Source: Yponomeuta sedellus
Lineage: Eukaryota > Arthropoda > Insecta > Lepidoptera > Yponomeutidae
Reading direction: 5' to 3'
Assembly: GCA_934045075.1 (NCBI GenBank)
Contig: OW203726.1
Span: 4,535,535-4,599,534 of the forward strand
Length of the DNA stretch: 64,000 nucleotides
Below the pieces are notes generated by a model. It was not told the origin of the DNA. It made no database searches and saw only the letters and a list, made by a program, of their open reading frames with translations. Made by a program: the position numbers and the translations under genes. This document shows, piece by piece, positions 9,938 to 20,998 of this stretch (position 1 is its first letter; each line of letters starts with the position of its first letter).

Positions 9938-10213
9938 GATAGAGAACACTTTTGTTGTATAGAATCAGGCGTCACTTTGCGGAAATCCATAATAGCATTA
10001 AAAAGTTAAAATTACTTTGCTGAATTCCGCCAAAAAATTTTTGGCGGAATTCAGCAAAGTAATTTTAACTTTTTAATGAGAGAACACTTTATTGCACAAC
10101 CAGAAAAATATTACAACATGATTCTTAAATCTAAGTAATGTTATACAATTGGTGGCCTTATCGCTAAGAGCGATCTCTTCCAGACAACCTTTGGATGGAG
10201 TGGATTGCATGAA
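9938..10213 (-). repeat. tail-D repeat, split by a 126-bp insertion
   Basis: Plus view has gagaacactttattgcacaa and ggtggccttatcgctaagag with gatctcttccagacaacc. The start agagaacacttt is duplicated at 9941-9952 and 10079-10090 around the insertion. Confidence 0.65.
9953..10078. mobile_element. Small insertion containing a perfect 41-bp palindrome
   Basis: Flanked by a 12-bp duplication (agagaacacttt). Arms 9996-10036 and 10038-10078 are perfect inverted complements around one base. The arm includes gctgaattccgccaaaaa. Confidence 0.75.
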
Positions 10214-10554
10214 GAATATAGTCGGTACGTGGTACATGCACATAAATAATTAAATCGAAAATATATTGATAACAAACGGCAAGGGAGCCCTCAGTGCTGA
10301 TTTTCAATCTACCATTTGTGGCAATTTAGACACACTGCAGGCTAAATCTATGTTTTTGTTTGTTTTGTCCATAGTGTATTTCGTTTATTTCTGTTTTTGC
10401 TCATATTATTTAAATTATCTGTTTCTTTCGTTTCTGTGATGTGTCTTGTTGTTTTTTATTGTAAAAGAAATATATTTTTGAAGTAAAACTTTCGTAACTG
10501 CTACACATTATTGGATTTAAGCTCAGAGCGAAACCTGGGAGACCATTCTAACTT
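10214..10554. other. No gene recognised
   Basis: AT-rich sequence without a supported feature. Confidence 0.35.
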
Positions 10555-10790
10555 CATTAAAATAATTCGTATACGACTCTAAGGTTTAGGACTTGAATTC
10601 TACATAAAAAGTCGAGCGACAGCCAAAATCTGTATTCTGACCGCCATGCTACGTTGAATTCGAATTAGAAAATAAATGTCTAATGACTCTATCGAGTTAT
10701 CTTATTTTTATACGACAAATGTCTAATTCTACGAATATTTTGCGTCAACGCTTTCAATTCGCATGGCGCGAATCAGCTCCCTGGTCAAAC
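10555..10790 (+). repeat. Dispersed repeat F, copy 1
   Basis: Shares aaaaagtcgagcgacagcca, aatctgtattctga and cgctttcaattcgcatgg with 17120-17335 in the same order. A short inverted relative is near 61573-61605. Class unknown, no coding capacity. Confidence 0.65.
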
Positions 10791-11417
10791 TCTTTCGACA
10801 AAAATCTTAACCTATTAAGTTTATCCGGTTACAATCCAATAAGAAATAGATTTTTATAAATTCTATTTGGTGGAGCCAGTTAATACCCGAAAATACCTTA
10901 ATTTAATTCTATAACACAACCGTAAGCCCCTTAAATTTCACGATGAAAACACGTATAATTTTTCAATTAAACCCATTTGCCAATTCGATTCTATTAAGTC
11001 TAGAATCGTGCTGAGCATCCAAAGCCGTGTAATAGCCGCTAAAATAGTAAAATACCTCTTCTGTGGTCGAAAATATACGAAACGTGATATTCATAGGAGC
11101 CGCAAAAAACTTGCGCGCAAAAAATTACGTAGTGGCCCCGTTTCTGCAATTCAAAGTATATTATGACTAAAGTCTATGTATCCTTACTTGACCATTTTAG
11201 TAAACAACATTCTACCCGTAAAGTGTGGCTTTTTGGTCGAAAACTGTCATATTCCTGTAAATGAAGTAACCGAGGAGACTATTTTAGCCAACAGGCTGCC
11301 AATTTTATGAACAAAGTTCATGAACTCGCGAGAAACTACTTTTTGCATTAAATATAAATTTTGAGGTTAGAATCTTGTTTACTAAATTGGACAAGTAAGG
11401 ATAAATAGACTATATTG
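10791..11417. other. No gene recognised
   Basis: Two similar phrases, tccttacttgaccattttagtaaac near 11190 and its inverted relative gtttactaaattggacaagt near 11377, suggest an old inverted repeat. Otherwise nothing. Confidence 0.35.
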
Positions 11418-11490
11418 GACGACATTCGCAAAGCGGTGGGCAGTTACTGGAAAAGAAGACGCCAAGATCGGGCTCAGTGGCGTGTCTTAG
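11418..11490 (+). pseudogene. LINE polymerase C-terminal fragment
   Basis: One frame reads KAVGSYWKRRRQDRAQWRVL, the conserved short block found near the C-terminus of several lepidopteran non-LTR polymerases. No start and no upstream domains, so this is a relic. Confidence 0.6.
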
Positions 11491-11547
11491 GATGGATTAT
11501 GCGATCGATTACACAAACGCGATTCAACCTAAGCGTGATTCTACACA

Positions 11548-11927
11548 ATATGGGTTCAACGCAACCGCAACGCAGTTTACTAGGATCGTAACTATGCTCA
11601 GTTGTTATTTTTATACAATAATAGCGTTTCATCTGCCATTTGGTTTCATATGTAATGCTAAATACTCAATTGTACGAATTTATATTCGATATTTATGCTA
11701 TTATATCAGTAATAAGTAATTTAATTCAATAAGACTTATAATAATGTAATTAATATTAAGTTTATAAGCATGCACCAAGCAGGGCTCAGAGGGCGTCATG
11801 TATGATCTAGTTATTGTAATAATGCCATCTTGTGTACAACATGACTGCAATAAATAAATTGATTTGAATTACGAATGTAGTACACTGTAAACTGCGGTTG
11901 CGTTGAAATATGGGTTCAACGCAACCG
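11548..11927. repeat. Repeated and palindromic ttcaacgcaaccg motif
   Basis: atatgggttcaacgcaaccg occurs at 11548-11567 and again at 11908-11927. At the second site it pairs with cggttgcgttgaa at 11895-11907 to form a 13-bp hairpin. The region between has no gene. Confidence 0.6.
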
Positions 11928-11994
11928 TAGAATGTAGAATCACGAAAAGGTTGAATCCCGATTGCGTTGAAATAGCGGCTGTGTGGAATCACGA

Positions 11995-12022
11995 ATGTAT
12001 CCCCTCTGGGATACAGGCAGAC

Positions 12023-12024
<2 letters not shown>
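11995..12024 (+). repeat. LINE-G 3' terminus
   Basis: cccctctgggatacaggcag is the last block before the tail in every LINE-G copy here (31455, 51125 and, inverted, 19820, 22265, 55430). Confidence 0.6.
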
Positions 12025-12053
<29 letters not shown>

Positions 12054-12182
12054 TGTATGTATGTATGTATGTATGTATGTATGTATGTATGTATGTATGT
12101 ATGTATGTATGTATGTATGTATGTATGTATGTATGTATGTATGTATGTATGTATGTATGTATGTATGTATGTATGTATGTAT
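12025..12182 (+). repeat. (ATGT)39 microsatellite
   Basis: About 39 uninterrupted tetranucleotide units. It begins where LINE-G copies have a short atgtatgtatg tail, so it most likely grew from that tail. Open frames across it only reflect the repeat. Confidence 0.95.
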
Positions 12183-12291
12183 CTATCGAATTGCCATAGT
12201 TAAACATGAATTGTAGTTCTATGAAACATGCCTCAGGTTTTCCACATCAGAAAGATGGTTACATTTATTTTATTTATTTCGAAGAAGAACA

Positions 12292-12366
12292 GAGTGATTG
12301 GAATCAATTACTAAGGTAAGCAACAACAGAGGCGCGGTGAGGTGCTGGATGGGTGACCATCCCGGT
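12292..12366 (+). repeat. SINE-5S head only
   Basis: Has the 5S-like core aagcaacaacagaggcgcgg and gctggatgggtgaccatcccg, then stops abruptly. A head-only, 3'-truncated copy. Confidence 0.7.
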
Positions 12367-12960
12367 ATTCATTTAATGTGGACACCAAGTATATACATAC
12401 ATATTGAATTTAATACACGATAGGTTATTAAAACCACGTTATCTATTCACTAAAAATCGTGGAATAATAATTGTTATATAATAAAAACCGACTTCTCTAC
12501 ACTAACAAAAAAATGGAAACGGAAAAACCAAACCAAAATTTAAAAATATGAACCGTTTAGTGTACTAAGGCACTAAAAACACAGAAATAATTTAAACGAA
12601 TGTCACCTACAAATTCGAAATTCATCTGGGGATTATAGGTCCTAGTGCCTTCGGGTACAGTTTAAAGAGAGTATTAGTTAAACGTAGACAACTATATACA
12701 TATTCTAATTGTTCCTCGTATCTTAATCTTCACTTACGTCCCACGTTGGCGTGTCCACTGACCTTGACATCGACCTGAGGAGGTAACCTTGAACTCTGTA
12801 GTTATTGGGGCCTGTTTGTAACCCTTTACCCGGCCTTTACCTTATTAAGCTCCCGATGGGCTAAGATTTTATACAATATTAGTACAGCTTACTACAGGTC
12901 AAACTTCACATTATTATTGCAAAGTCGTCCTTAACGTAACTGATTACAATGCACGTATGT
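12367..12960. other. No gene recognised
   Basis: AT-rich. A phrase ataaaaaccgacttctctac near 12480 recalls a common lepidopteran repeat. A 24-base stretch near 12919 (caaagtcgtccttaacgtaa) recurs near 56780. Confidence 0.35.
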
Positions 12961-13060
12961 AAAGGTCGTGGTGCCGGCTGCCGTCAATAGATGGCAGTCG
13001 TTAAGCCACTTGGCTTGTAACAGAGGCCTTAGGAGGGCTTGAAAATTTTCTAAGGTTAAC
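12961..13060 (+). repeat. SINE-5S subtype 2, middle part
   Basis: Runs from ggtcgtggtgccggctgccg (with its hairpin) to gggcttgaaaattttct. Its own 3' tail type is lost, but it matches the subtype-2 wording rggccttaggrgggcttgaa. Confidence 0.6.
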
Positions 13061-13444
13061 ACGAGCACTAGACATAATTAAGTGCTTAAGTGCATGAGAC
13101 CCCCTTGCTAAAAGTGTGAGAGTTAATTTTAATTTCAATTAATAATCAATATTTTTAGTTCATGTAAAATAATTGGTTTTATAAATTTAATTTTTAACTT
13201 CAATTACTAATAATCAATATTGTTGACTTTATATAAAATTATTGATTTACCTATTTTGGAACGTAACTTCATAATTAACTTTTGTAATTTTTGCCGAGGG
13301 TAGTTAACGAACAGTAATGCTTTCAAAAAGACGCCTACCACCTCAGTCATCCGAAACCACGGCACCTGTAAAAGTGCCGAAACGTCGGAAAATTGTAAAA
13401 ATGTAATAAACGAGCATAAATCCGTATAGAAGCAGTTTTAATTA
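13061..13444. other. AT-rich; possible retroelement 3' end at 13365
   Basis: Bases 13365-13412 (gtaaaagtgccgaaacgtcg, then an A-rich stretch with aataaa) resemble the 3' ends of some Penelope- or CR1-type elements. There is no coding support, so this is only a hint. Confidence 0.3.
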
Positions 13445-13594
13445 GGGCTTGAAAACTTCTGACAGTAAGACCAGCCCCCAGTCTTGCAAGCTTCCACCAA
13501 TCCGGACTTAGCCCCGTAGTGTAGTATGGCCTATACCTTCCTCAGGGAAGAGACCCGTACTCCTCGGTGGGGACATAATGGGTTGATGATAAAG
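13445..13594 (+). repeat. SINE-5S subtype 2, 3' tail
   Basis: Runs from gggcttgaaaacttctgaca to ggggacataatgggttgatg. 5'-truncated. Confidence 0.7.
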
Positions 13595-15312
13595 TTCGAT
13601 GTGCTTCCGACTGTATTGTCCGACTGCCTTGTTGGTCTTGTTGTATCACGTCTGTTTGATTGTTGCAAATTTTCCTATGTGCCCCACGCCTGAGATACGC
13701 TCGTTGGCTGGCTGTTAATGTCCATCTTTGTCACTTCCGTCGTCATTAGGCGTCCGTTATGGACTTGTGATCTCATGCAGGGCATTGTAGCTATTAAAGC
13801 GAGCACAGAACAGATTTCTACGTTCTGTCAACATGAGCAACTGCCTAAAGACGAGCGCATATTTGACAAATGTCTCAGTGGTGTGAATATGTCCAAAAAG
13901 GATTTTGGTGTGTTCGCCTCTATGTAGAGGGTCATCCATATGGACCTACGAAACATCCATATGGACCTACGAAAAGGGTACTTCTATTAGTCAATAAAAT
14001 ATTTTTTTAATACGAGGAAAAAATTATACAGTATTCTAATGCCGCAGACGGTAAATTTAGTACCCACTGACCAATAGGTATTTTTGTGATTTTAGAGTTT
14101 TCCCCGTAGTAGGTAAAAGAACTAAATTAATTAATTTGACTTTTTACGAATATATTGCTGTACTCGCCGAACTGATTAACTCCTCAAATAAATAGTCGTT
14201 ATCTATTTCTGTCACCGAAATAGTGGAGAGAAACTGAAAATATATTTTCACTTTCTCTCCACTATTGGAGGTTGGCCGCCAGATCTGCATATTCCTGGCT
14301 TCCTTTTCCAAGCGAAATAGATTTTTCATTTCTTATACTCGAAAAGTAGGTAGTGTTGTTTTGATTAAATTATTGGGTGGAAAATGCTGCTTCCCTCCCT
14401 AGAGAGGGAGACTCATTCAAATTACTTCCCACCTAAGGGGCGAAATGAACTTTAAAAATAGAACTACTGTCAGCTGTGAAGAGTTTTATGTAAAAAAACT
14501 AATTAAATAAAATGCTGCGGCCATGTGAGTTTCTAAACAGCCAGTGTGAACTTAGCGCAAACTTCTTTGAGCGGAATAAGCCGCCGGAACAATTACGCGG
14601 TGAGTTCCACATTTAAAATTTAAAAAGTCGACATAAACTGGTGGGATACTTATCTGTTTCTCTGACGTATCTGTGACGGAATTGAAAAAAAATAGGTAAT
14701 ATTTTTTTATCCTAAGATTGGAATATTATTAATTTATTATTTGGATAATAAAATTTGAATATTATTAGTGTTTAACACGGGTAAAACAATCAATTCCTAC
14801 TCGGACTATAGCCGGTCTAAATACCTTGGGAATTGATACTTTCTACCCTCGGTTAACAATCTACTATTCATCGCTGGCCACCCCAGTCCATTCTCTAATG
14901 TTGCTTGAGAATGATTTTAAATTTTTTTTACCGCCACCCCGCCTCCCCTTAACTTCAGTTGTTAAGGTTAGAGTTTTTTGGTATATTATATATATCCATA
15001 TAATTTATTCGCTCTGATCTACATGTATTTCACTTACTTTCTTTAATAAACCGTGTACCAAGAGAAGACGATAATACTAAAATAAACATGTCCTGAGTCT
15101 AGTCACAGCAGCATTAGGTAGGCCGCCCTACCTCAAAGTAAAAGGATAACATATCACAATCCACAAGTCGCAAGCTCATTTTCCTACAAGTTGGTCTGGG
15201 AGCTTATAACGGGGCCTACTCAGGTTCACACATCCGATATTCTCTGAATATTCTTTCCGAATTTGAACCACAAATTCGGAAAGAAGCGTGGAGCGGAAAA
15301 GTGCGTGAAGCG
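13595..15312. other. No gene recognised; two small structures
   Basis: A 21-base unit (catccatatggacctacgaa plus a) is repeated directly at 13933-13953 and 13954-13974. A hairpin with arms aatagtggagagaaa / tttctctccactatt lies at 14219-14266. Short open frames of 60-70 codons are not supported. Confidence 0.45.
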
Positions 15313-15322
15313 ACTAATTAAT

Positions 15323-16152
15323 CGATATCAACCCTTGTATGTCCCCACTGCTGGAGCACGGGTCTCTTATTGCATCGTAGGAAGGTTAGGCCATACTCCA
15401 CCACGGGGGCCAAGTCCGGGTTGGTGGAGAATTGTAAGGCAAAGGCGGGCCTTACGACTGGTTTAAAGGCTTAATGACTGCTATTACATGACAGCCGGCA
15501 CCAACGCCTTAACATGCCTTACAAAGCACGGAAGCACTCGGAAAAAAGGCAACTATACCCTATTTATTGAAGCTTGAGACAAAAGGTAAACACAGAAATA
15601 GTGATTCTCAAACTTTTATCGGAAGAAACAGCACGCTCGCGTCAACAAGTTGGGAGAATGAAAATGACGGTTATAACCCGAACGAAAATAAAATAGCATC
15701 TTTCAAATTAGAACGTTTGCATTACATTACATCTTTAATGAGCAGTGTTATAATACGTTCTAAATTTGTGAAGCGCTGACTTTTTGGGTTATTTATAGTG
15801 CCACAATTCTATTAAAAAGTTATGTACTAAAATAAAATTTATATAAAATGTATTATTTACCAAAATATGAAAACTAAATTTGATATTTATTTTTTTCAAA
15901 CATATTATATATTTTTACGATACTTTTAACAATCAATGTCGATTTTTTTTTATTTTATTTCTGATTAATAACAAACTTGGCATAATAAATTACCCTTTCT
16001 ATTGTTTGTTTACCTTTTGTCTCAAACTTCAATAAATAGGGTGTAGTGGTAGTCACGGGACCGTCACCCATCCTGCACCCGATCGCACCTTTGTTGCGAA
16101 CTCAATTTATTGATTCAAATCACTCGGTTCGACTAGGCCACGAGCGCTTCTA
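15323..16152 (-). mobile_element. Full-length SINE-5S with 10-bp target duplication, split by a TIR element
   Basis: Tail end at 15323 (cgatatcaacccttgtatgt), head end at 16152 (ccacgagcgcttct). The bases actaattaat flank it at 15313-15322 and 16153-16162. Removing the 484-bp insert at 15558-16041 leaves a SINE of about 346 bp. This fixes the true ends of the family. Confidence 0.85.
15558..16041. mobile_element. 484-bp TIR element inside SINE-5S
   Basis: Terminal inverted repeats of 35 bp (15558-15592 and 16007-16041) with one mismatch. They start ccctatttattgaag and end cttcaataaataggg. The interior is AT-rich with no transposase. The flanks tata and tgta may be a mutated 4-bp target duplication; the superfamily is not resolved. 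Confidence 0.85.
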
Positions 16153-16204
16153 ACTAATTAATATTTAGGTTGAAATGTTGAAGAAGAAATATAAATATTT
16201 ATTA

Positions 16205-16430
16205 TATCGGACATAAATAACGGGCGAATGTGCCGTCAGGGGATGACGAAGGCGGACGTATATGGGGCAAGTAAGGGATGTATTAGCGAACGGTGCGATA
16301 AACATTACGGGTAACCGGAGCCGTCCAGGTAGCAAATAAAGAAGGTTAATACAATGTCAGGATCATGGAAAGTCGAAAACCTCGCACTGCCTACCCTCCG
16401 GGATACAGGCGCGAAGTTATGTATTCTGCA
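16205..16430 (+). pseudogene. Decayed LINE-G 3' fragment
   Basis: Follows the LINE-G order (gggatgtattagcgaac, a diverged middle, then ctccgggatacaggcgcgaa) but with many changes. Clearly older than the copies at 31216 and 50901. Confidence 0.5.
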
Positions 16431-16788
16431 TGTGAATTTAGAGACTGAATTTATTCTGGAAATAATTTCGAGTGTGCGAGGCCAATTGCTTCCGTTATCT
16501 TACACGTTTTTGCAGTTAGCGAGCCGTTTTCAGCACAAATTCACGTGGCACTTCATAGGTGACACGTGTGTCAAATTTTGCTTAATTTAGCGCAGACTAA
16601 TTTTGTCAGTCGTATTTGGTTTCTGCTATGGCTGGAAGCGCCATCTATTATTATTATTATACGTTTAATTCGGATAAACAAATCCATAGAGTTGTTAGTA
16701 CGAGCTTAGTCTATGTTAGTAATACTACTTAGTCTATGTTAGCAATAATACGATACAATAAGATAACTTTTTTTTTAATAATAATATA

Positions 16789-17000
16789 TTAATTTAAATG
16801 CACCTTGGAGTGGTGCTTCAAAAACGGGCTATCCGCCCTATCATTTAACAACCTCAGGATGCCGTTGGGACTGCCACGAATTCTGCTCATCAGGGAGGCC
16901 ACGCGATTACGGATTATGGCCGCAAAGCCGTCCACACGGGCTTCAGCACACATCCCCGATGCGCTGCAGAATCGCGGCAGCCCCAACAACATCCTAAAAA
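16789..17000 (-). pseudogene. LINE-H polymerase C-terminus fragment
   Basis: Minus-strand frame contains LPRFCSASGMCAEARVD followed by FAAIIRNRVASLMSRIRGS. This matches the plus-strand fragment at 40078-40305 (YCSASGMFATAHTN, ILRKRIASTLNRLRAS). Sequences of this kind end the polymerase of some lepidopteran non-LTR elements. No upstream domains remain. Confidence 0.65.
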
Positions 17001-17119
17001 CATTATTATACTGAACCTATGAATTGAATCTATTAATTGCTTTGTGAATTTGCGTTGAAAACGGCTCATTGACAAAAAAGTCGGGTGGAGACCAGGGAGC
17101 CAATTCTCAGTTCATTAGC

Positions 17120-17335
17120 AAATATGTCTTATACGACTCTAAGGCTTATGTCTTGGAATTGTACGTAAAAAGTCGAGCGACAGCCAAAATCTGTATTCTG
17201 AACGCCATGCTAGATTGTATTCAAATGAGAAAATAAATGTCTAATGACTCTGTCGAGTAATTTTATGTTATGTTTATTCGACAAATGTCTAAGTCTTCGA
17301 CTATTTTGCGTCTACGCTTTCAATTCGCATGGACG
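17120..17335 (+). repeat. Dispersed repeat F, copy 2
   Basis: Second copy of the unit at 10555-10790, roughly 85% alike by eye. Confidence 0.65.
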
Positions 17336-17884
17336 AGAATAAGCCCCCAGATTTCAAAAGTTTGGTTTGTTTCAATCGGTGTTAAAGATATTGGCAGGAT
17401 TGGAAAATTTCAAGTTTCTACCGTATCTGGAATTTGGATTTAATAGATTTATTTATTTATATGTGGTGCACCGGAATTTTCCGATTTCATAAGTGTAACT
17501 CGAAAACAAAAAGTTTGTGGATCACTGCTCTAGACTTATGTTTAGAGTAGGACCCCGCGCTCCCTGACAAACTTGAAAATTTAATGAACCTGGAAAACGG
17601 GTCGAGATACGGAGCGTCTGCCGCGGCAAAAGTTTTATAGTGTTCCCTTTCCTACGAATTTAAATCCTATTATGGTCTTACAGGGGCTCGTATTCGATTG
17701 AAAATGTTTCCAGCCGTGTAGTTTGTCTAGGGAATGAAGCTAGCACTGGAATAGCAGTTGGGAATTATTGAAAAGGCTCATTGCAATTTGTAGAGGGGTT
17801 CTCATTTCATTCTTTCTTTTATACTTAGCATCTTGGCAACTATCGGTTTGGTTTGTTTCAAGCTTATCTTTCTTTTTTGGAATA
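17336..17884. other. No gene recognised
   Basis: AT-rich sequence with frequent stops. The overlapping small frames at 17740-18106 are not convincing genes. Confidence 0.35.
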
Positions 17885-18050
17885 TTTTTTTTATGTCTCC
17901 TCAATTCTGGCCCACTACTGGGAAAAGGCCACCCTTTATGCCTCCAATCCTCCCTTGGAAAAATGTCGCGAGGTCGTCCCGCCATCTCCGCTTGGGTCGG
18001 CCACGCTTGCGATATCGGGCCACCTAAGCCCATACAGCTTAGGTGGCCCG
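17885..18050 (-). pseudogene. LINE 3' fragment ending in a hairpin
   Basis: Minus-strand wording (GRPRDIFPREDWRHKGWP) and ttctggcccactactggg on the plus strand suit a non-LTR 3' end. A 14-bp hairpin (cgggccacctaagc / gcttaggtggcccg, 18016-18050, 7-nt loop) lies at its 5' side. Confidence 0.45.
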
Positions 18051-18246
18051 CTCAACTCCATTTCAGCTTAGCGGTTGCAGCCCCAAAACGACAATTATGG
18101 TTCTAGGGCGCAGCATTGTATTACGAATTTTGTCAATTCTTTTTACACCCAGAATACTGCGCTCGATTGCCCGCTGGAAAATCTTAACTTATAATAATAA
18201 TAAGAACTTCTACACAACATAACACACTGAGCTATGGTAAACAAAC

Positions 18247-18375
18247 AAGGATATCTATTGCGAACATGGAAATACACCCAGACTGACGTCATTTGTACAA
18301 ATGTACGGCGGCCCCCGGGGGGAATCAAGTCCACGGCCTCTGGCATGGTAATCAGACGTGATGCCGCTAGACCAT
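18247..18375 (-). repeat. SINE-I copy
   Basis: Plus view has tggaaatacacccagactga and catttgtacaaatgt, then a degenerate tRNA-like head (gatgccgctagaccatcaaa). Related copies: 29862, 37425, 62690. Confidence 0.55.
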
Positions 18376-18603
18376 CAAAGCTGTCAAAGACAGTTATCGC
18401 TTTGACTATGTTTTCTAATGTAGAAAACTTCACATTGGTGAATTTATAGTAGCAATACCACTCACTAACTTTTATATAAAAAATATACACTGCTTAAAAA
18501 TATATATATAATACGTATTGTTTTTAGTACCTAATGCCGAAGGACCGCCATTTGTACTATATTTTTATGTAATTTCTGTTACTGTAATTTCTGTGTACAA
18601 TAA

Positions 18604-18650
18604 AGAATATTCTATCTATCTATTTATCTATCCATCTATCTATCTATACA
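18604..18650 (+). repeat. (TATC)n tract after a retroposon tail
   Basis: Irregular tatc units follow gtgtacaataaagaatattc, the same 3' end seen at 32451 and 54080. Probably a tail-derived microsatellite. Confidence 0.7.
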
Positions 18651-18651
18651 C

Positions 18652-19070
18652 TACTAGCGGACCCAACAGACGTTGTGAAACATGCAGCGCCATCTGTCGG
18701 GCTGATTTGTGAATCTAAACCATCCTGGGCGCCACCCACCCAAACGCAAACAAAAAAAATCATTCAAATCTGTTTCATTTGAATCATTCAGCTCCTTAGG
18801 AGGAGTCCAGTGACATACACACATACAATAGAATCACATCACACTTCACACTGCTTGTTACTGCTTTAATAAAAGTCACACTGATATTATGAGTGTGAAA
18901 TGTGAGTGTGTATTTTTGTTACTTCTTCAAGTCTAAACGGCTGGAGGTATTTTAATAAGATTTAGTATGGTTTTAGCTGACACCCTGGATTAACAGTAAG
19001 GCCACGTTTTATTGCGCTAAATATCTTATTCCCTTGGGAAAATCCATAAGCCGCGGGGCACAGCTAGTTA
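18652..19070 (+). repeat. Common lepidopteran repeat (CTAGCGGACCC type)
   Basis: Opens actagcggacccaacagacg and closes near gcggggcacagctagttata. The wording is familiar from many lepidopteran genomes. Class not resolved. Confidence 0.45.
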
Positions 19071-19489
19071 TATGTATAAAGATTTGAATCTGTAATAAGT
19101 CGAACTTTTCGCGTCAGATTCTAATAGTAATTCCAAGAAGAAAAAACCATTTGAACAAATTCCAATCGGCCGTACCGAGAAAGGCCCTATGTTTACCTCA
19201 TTGTCCATTGAACGGCAGGTGTAAAAGAAAAGGGTATGTTTACTGCGAGCCCAGTGGAGCGAGCCTTTGACCAATGGATTCCTCTAAACGCCCCGTTTTA
19301 TGGTCGAGTCGTTCTCGCTTCGAATTCGGAAAAAAGTCTTGTTATTTTCGCTCCTCAGTAAATAAAATTTTACTGTGTTATTTTTAAAAACACTATAACC
19401 TAAAACAGTCCTCAAATGGCATACTATTTGAAGGCTGTTTTATCGAGTATTTGTTTATCAGTAATTGGAAAACCAGCCGCTTCAAGACT
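19071..19489. other. No gene recognised
   Basis: Nothing supported. A 68-codon minus-strand frame is probably chance. Confidence 0.35.
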
Positions 19490-20112
19490 TAGGTACTTAG
19501 GCGCTTAGGGGCGCTATTTAGCGCTACCAATGGAATAAAAATCACAACTTTTTTGATAAAACGTTTCTATCTAAAAGTGAACATGAAAAATCTTAATAAC
19601 AGTGGTAACTATTTTCAGAACCTACAATCTAGAACCTAGGATCAACAATCTAGGACTTTAATAGATTTCCGCCAAAAACGGCCGTTTTTAGCGGAAATCG
19701 ATTAAAGCCCTAGGATATTTATACTACATTCTAGCTAGGCTGTATGTCCTAAAAATTGTTCCACAGATATTAAGCTTTGTCATGAATACTTTCACATACA
19801 TACAAACATAACCTCACGCCTTTATCCCTGAGGGGTAGGCAGAGACCAGGGACTACCACTTGCCGCGATCCTGATAGATCTCCTTCATCAACGTTGATAA
19901 GTCGTTGCATGCACGCACGTCGGTTCCGGGTACTTTTTATCTTTCCCTTTGCTAATACATTCCCTATTTGGTCGATGTATGTCATCCTGGGACGTCCCTT
20001 ACCAGCCCTTCCACTCACATTCGCAATATATATTTGCGAATATAAAGCAAATAAAACAAATTATGATTTTTATTCCACTGGTGGCGCTAGTTGGCGCCCC
20101 TTAGCGCCTTAA
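19490..20112. mobile_element. Snap-back element K, copy 2, interrupted by LINE-G
   Basis: Shares with 7144-7693 the arm phrase ctatctaaaagtgaacatga, the centre tccgccaaaaacggccgttt and the ends (ggcgctatttagcgctacca; tggtggcgctagttggcgcc). It lacks SINE-A. The right arm is broken by a LINE-G tail at 19797-20037. Confidence 0.8.
19797..20037 (-). pseudogene. LINE-G 3' fragment in element K
   Basis: Plus view starts with the tail catacaaacataacctcacg and ends at cattcgcaatatatatttg. The minus strand encodes the GRAGKGRPRMTYIDQIGNVL block of the polymerase C-terminus. Confidence 0.75.
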
Positions 20113-20324
20113 TAACTTGAAAATAATAAACACAAGCTAATTACCTACATGTTTTCTCTTGTTCACCACAGATTAAGACAAATTAACATTGATAATATAG
20201 ATATTCTTACATTGCCCACCACCAAAAATTTTACGAGTTTTATTAAAGAACATTTCTAATGTTTTTCTATTCATCAGAACACACGAATATGTGTCCTCTG
20301 CAAACGGAGATGTAATAATCATCA

Positions 20325-20466
20325 TTATATTCTTTTTAATGCACTAACCCGTGCTAAGGACCATTTTAAAAACCTAAACCTAAAACCCGTGCCAGGTTTT
20401 AGGTTAGCCAGAGTTCGCGAGTTCGAGGCCCGGCATGGGTGGAATTTTTAGCCTCTAAATAGGTTA
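20325..20466 (+). repeat. SINE-A deletion derivative with internal inversion
   Basis: Minus-type tail and plus-type B-box half are fused through aacctaaaacccgtgccagg / ttttaggtta, leaving a short hairpin. Both outer ends are SINE-A. Confidence 0.6.
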
Positions 20467-20479
20467 AAATAATCATCAC

Positions 20480-20645
20480 CATCATCATCATCAGTAATTT
20501 GACGCACACTGCTGGACTAAGGTCTCCCTCATAGTTTTCCAACCTTCACGGTCTTGTGCCGTCCGCAACCAACGACCAACGCAACCGCAACCGTAACCAG
20601 GTCTTCAGACCATCTGGTCGAAAGCCTGCCCACGCTGCCGCTGCG
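20480..20645 (-). pseudogene. Non-LTR 3' fragment with catcat tail
   Basis: Starts with a (catcat) run, then gcacactgctggactaaggt and cttcacggtcttgtgccgtc, as in antisense lepidopteran non-LTR polymerase C-termini. Class uncertain. Confidence 0.4.
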
Positions 20646-20658
20646 TCGTCCGGTCAGT

Positions 20659-20998
20659 GTCGATATCAACCCTTGATATGTCCCCACTGCCGCGGTGGTA
20701 GCGGAGCGGTGTAGAACTCCGGCTTCTCAATCGGGAGGTCATGGGTTCGGACCCCGGCATGTACCAATGACTTTGTTTTCTAAGTTATGTACATTTGTGA
20801 AGTTATAGTAGCAATACTACTCGCTGACCGTGAAGGAAAACATCGCAAGGAAACCCTAATGTCCGAGGTGTTAGCGTACCTCAGCGCTTGCTACGCACAA
20901 TGGCCCAACTGTGAGGCTAAGTGCGGATATCTCAGGTCTAACTATGTTCCCACTGCTGGGACACGGGTCCTGTTGTTGCTTAACCCGAGTGATTGATT
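20659..20998 (-). repeat. Internally deleted SINE-5S interrupted by SINE-M
   Basis: The 3' tail (cgatatcaacccttgatatg) and the head remnant (cctgttgttgcttaacccga) remain and the middle is lost. SINE-M sits inside the tail. Confidence 0.65.
20691..20942 (+). mobile_element. SINE-M with 14-bp target duplication
   Basis: tRNA-like head (gtggtagcggagcggtgtag, B-box-like gggttcggaccccgg), then the body tgactttgttttctaagtta. The flanks tatgtccccactgc (20677-20690) and tatgttcccactgc (20943-20956) differ by one base. Here the copy ends before the CT tract. Confidence 0.8.

Noticed and set aside
11903..12216. Long open frames over the (ATGT)n tract
   Set aside because: A tetranucleotide repeat without stops stays open in all three phases. 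The predicted proteins are only repeats of a few residues.
16354..16590. 78-aa frame as a gene
   Set aside because: Its start lies in decayed LINE-G sequence and nothing beyond it is recognisable.
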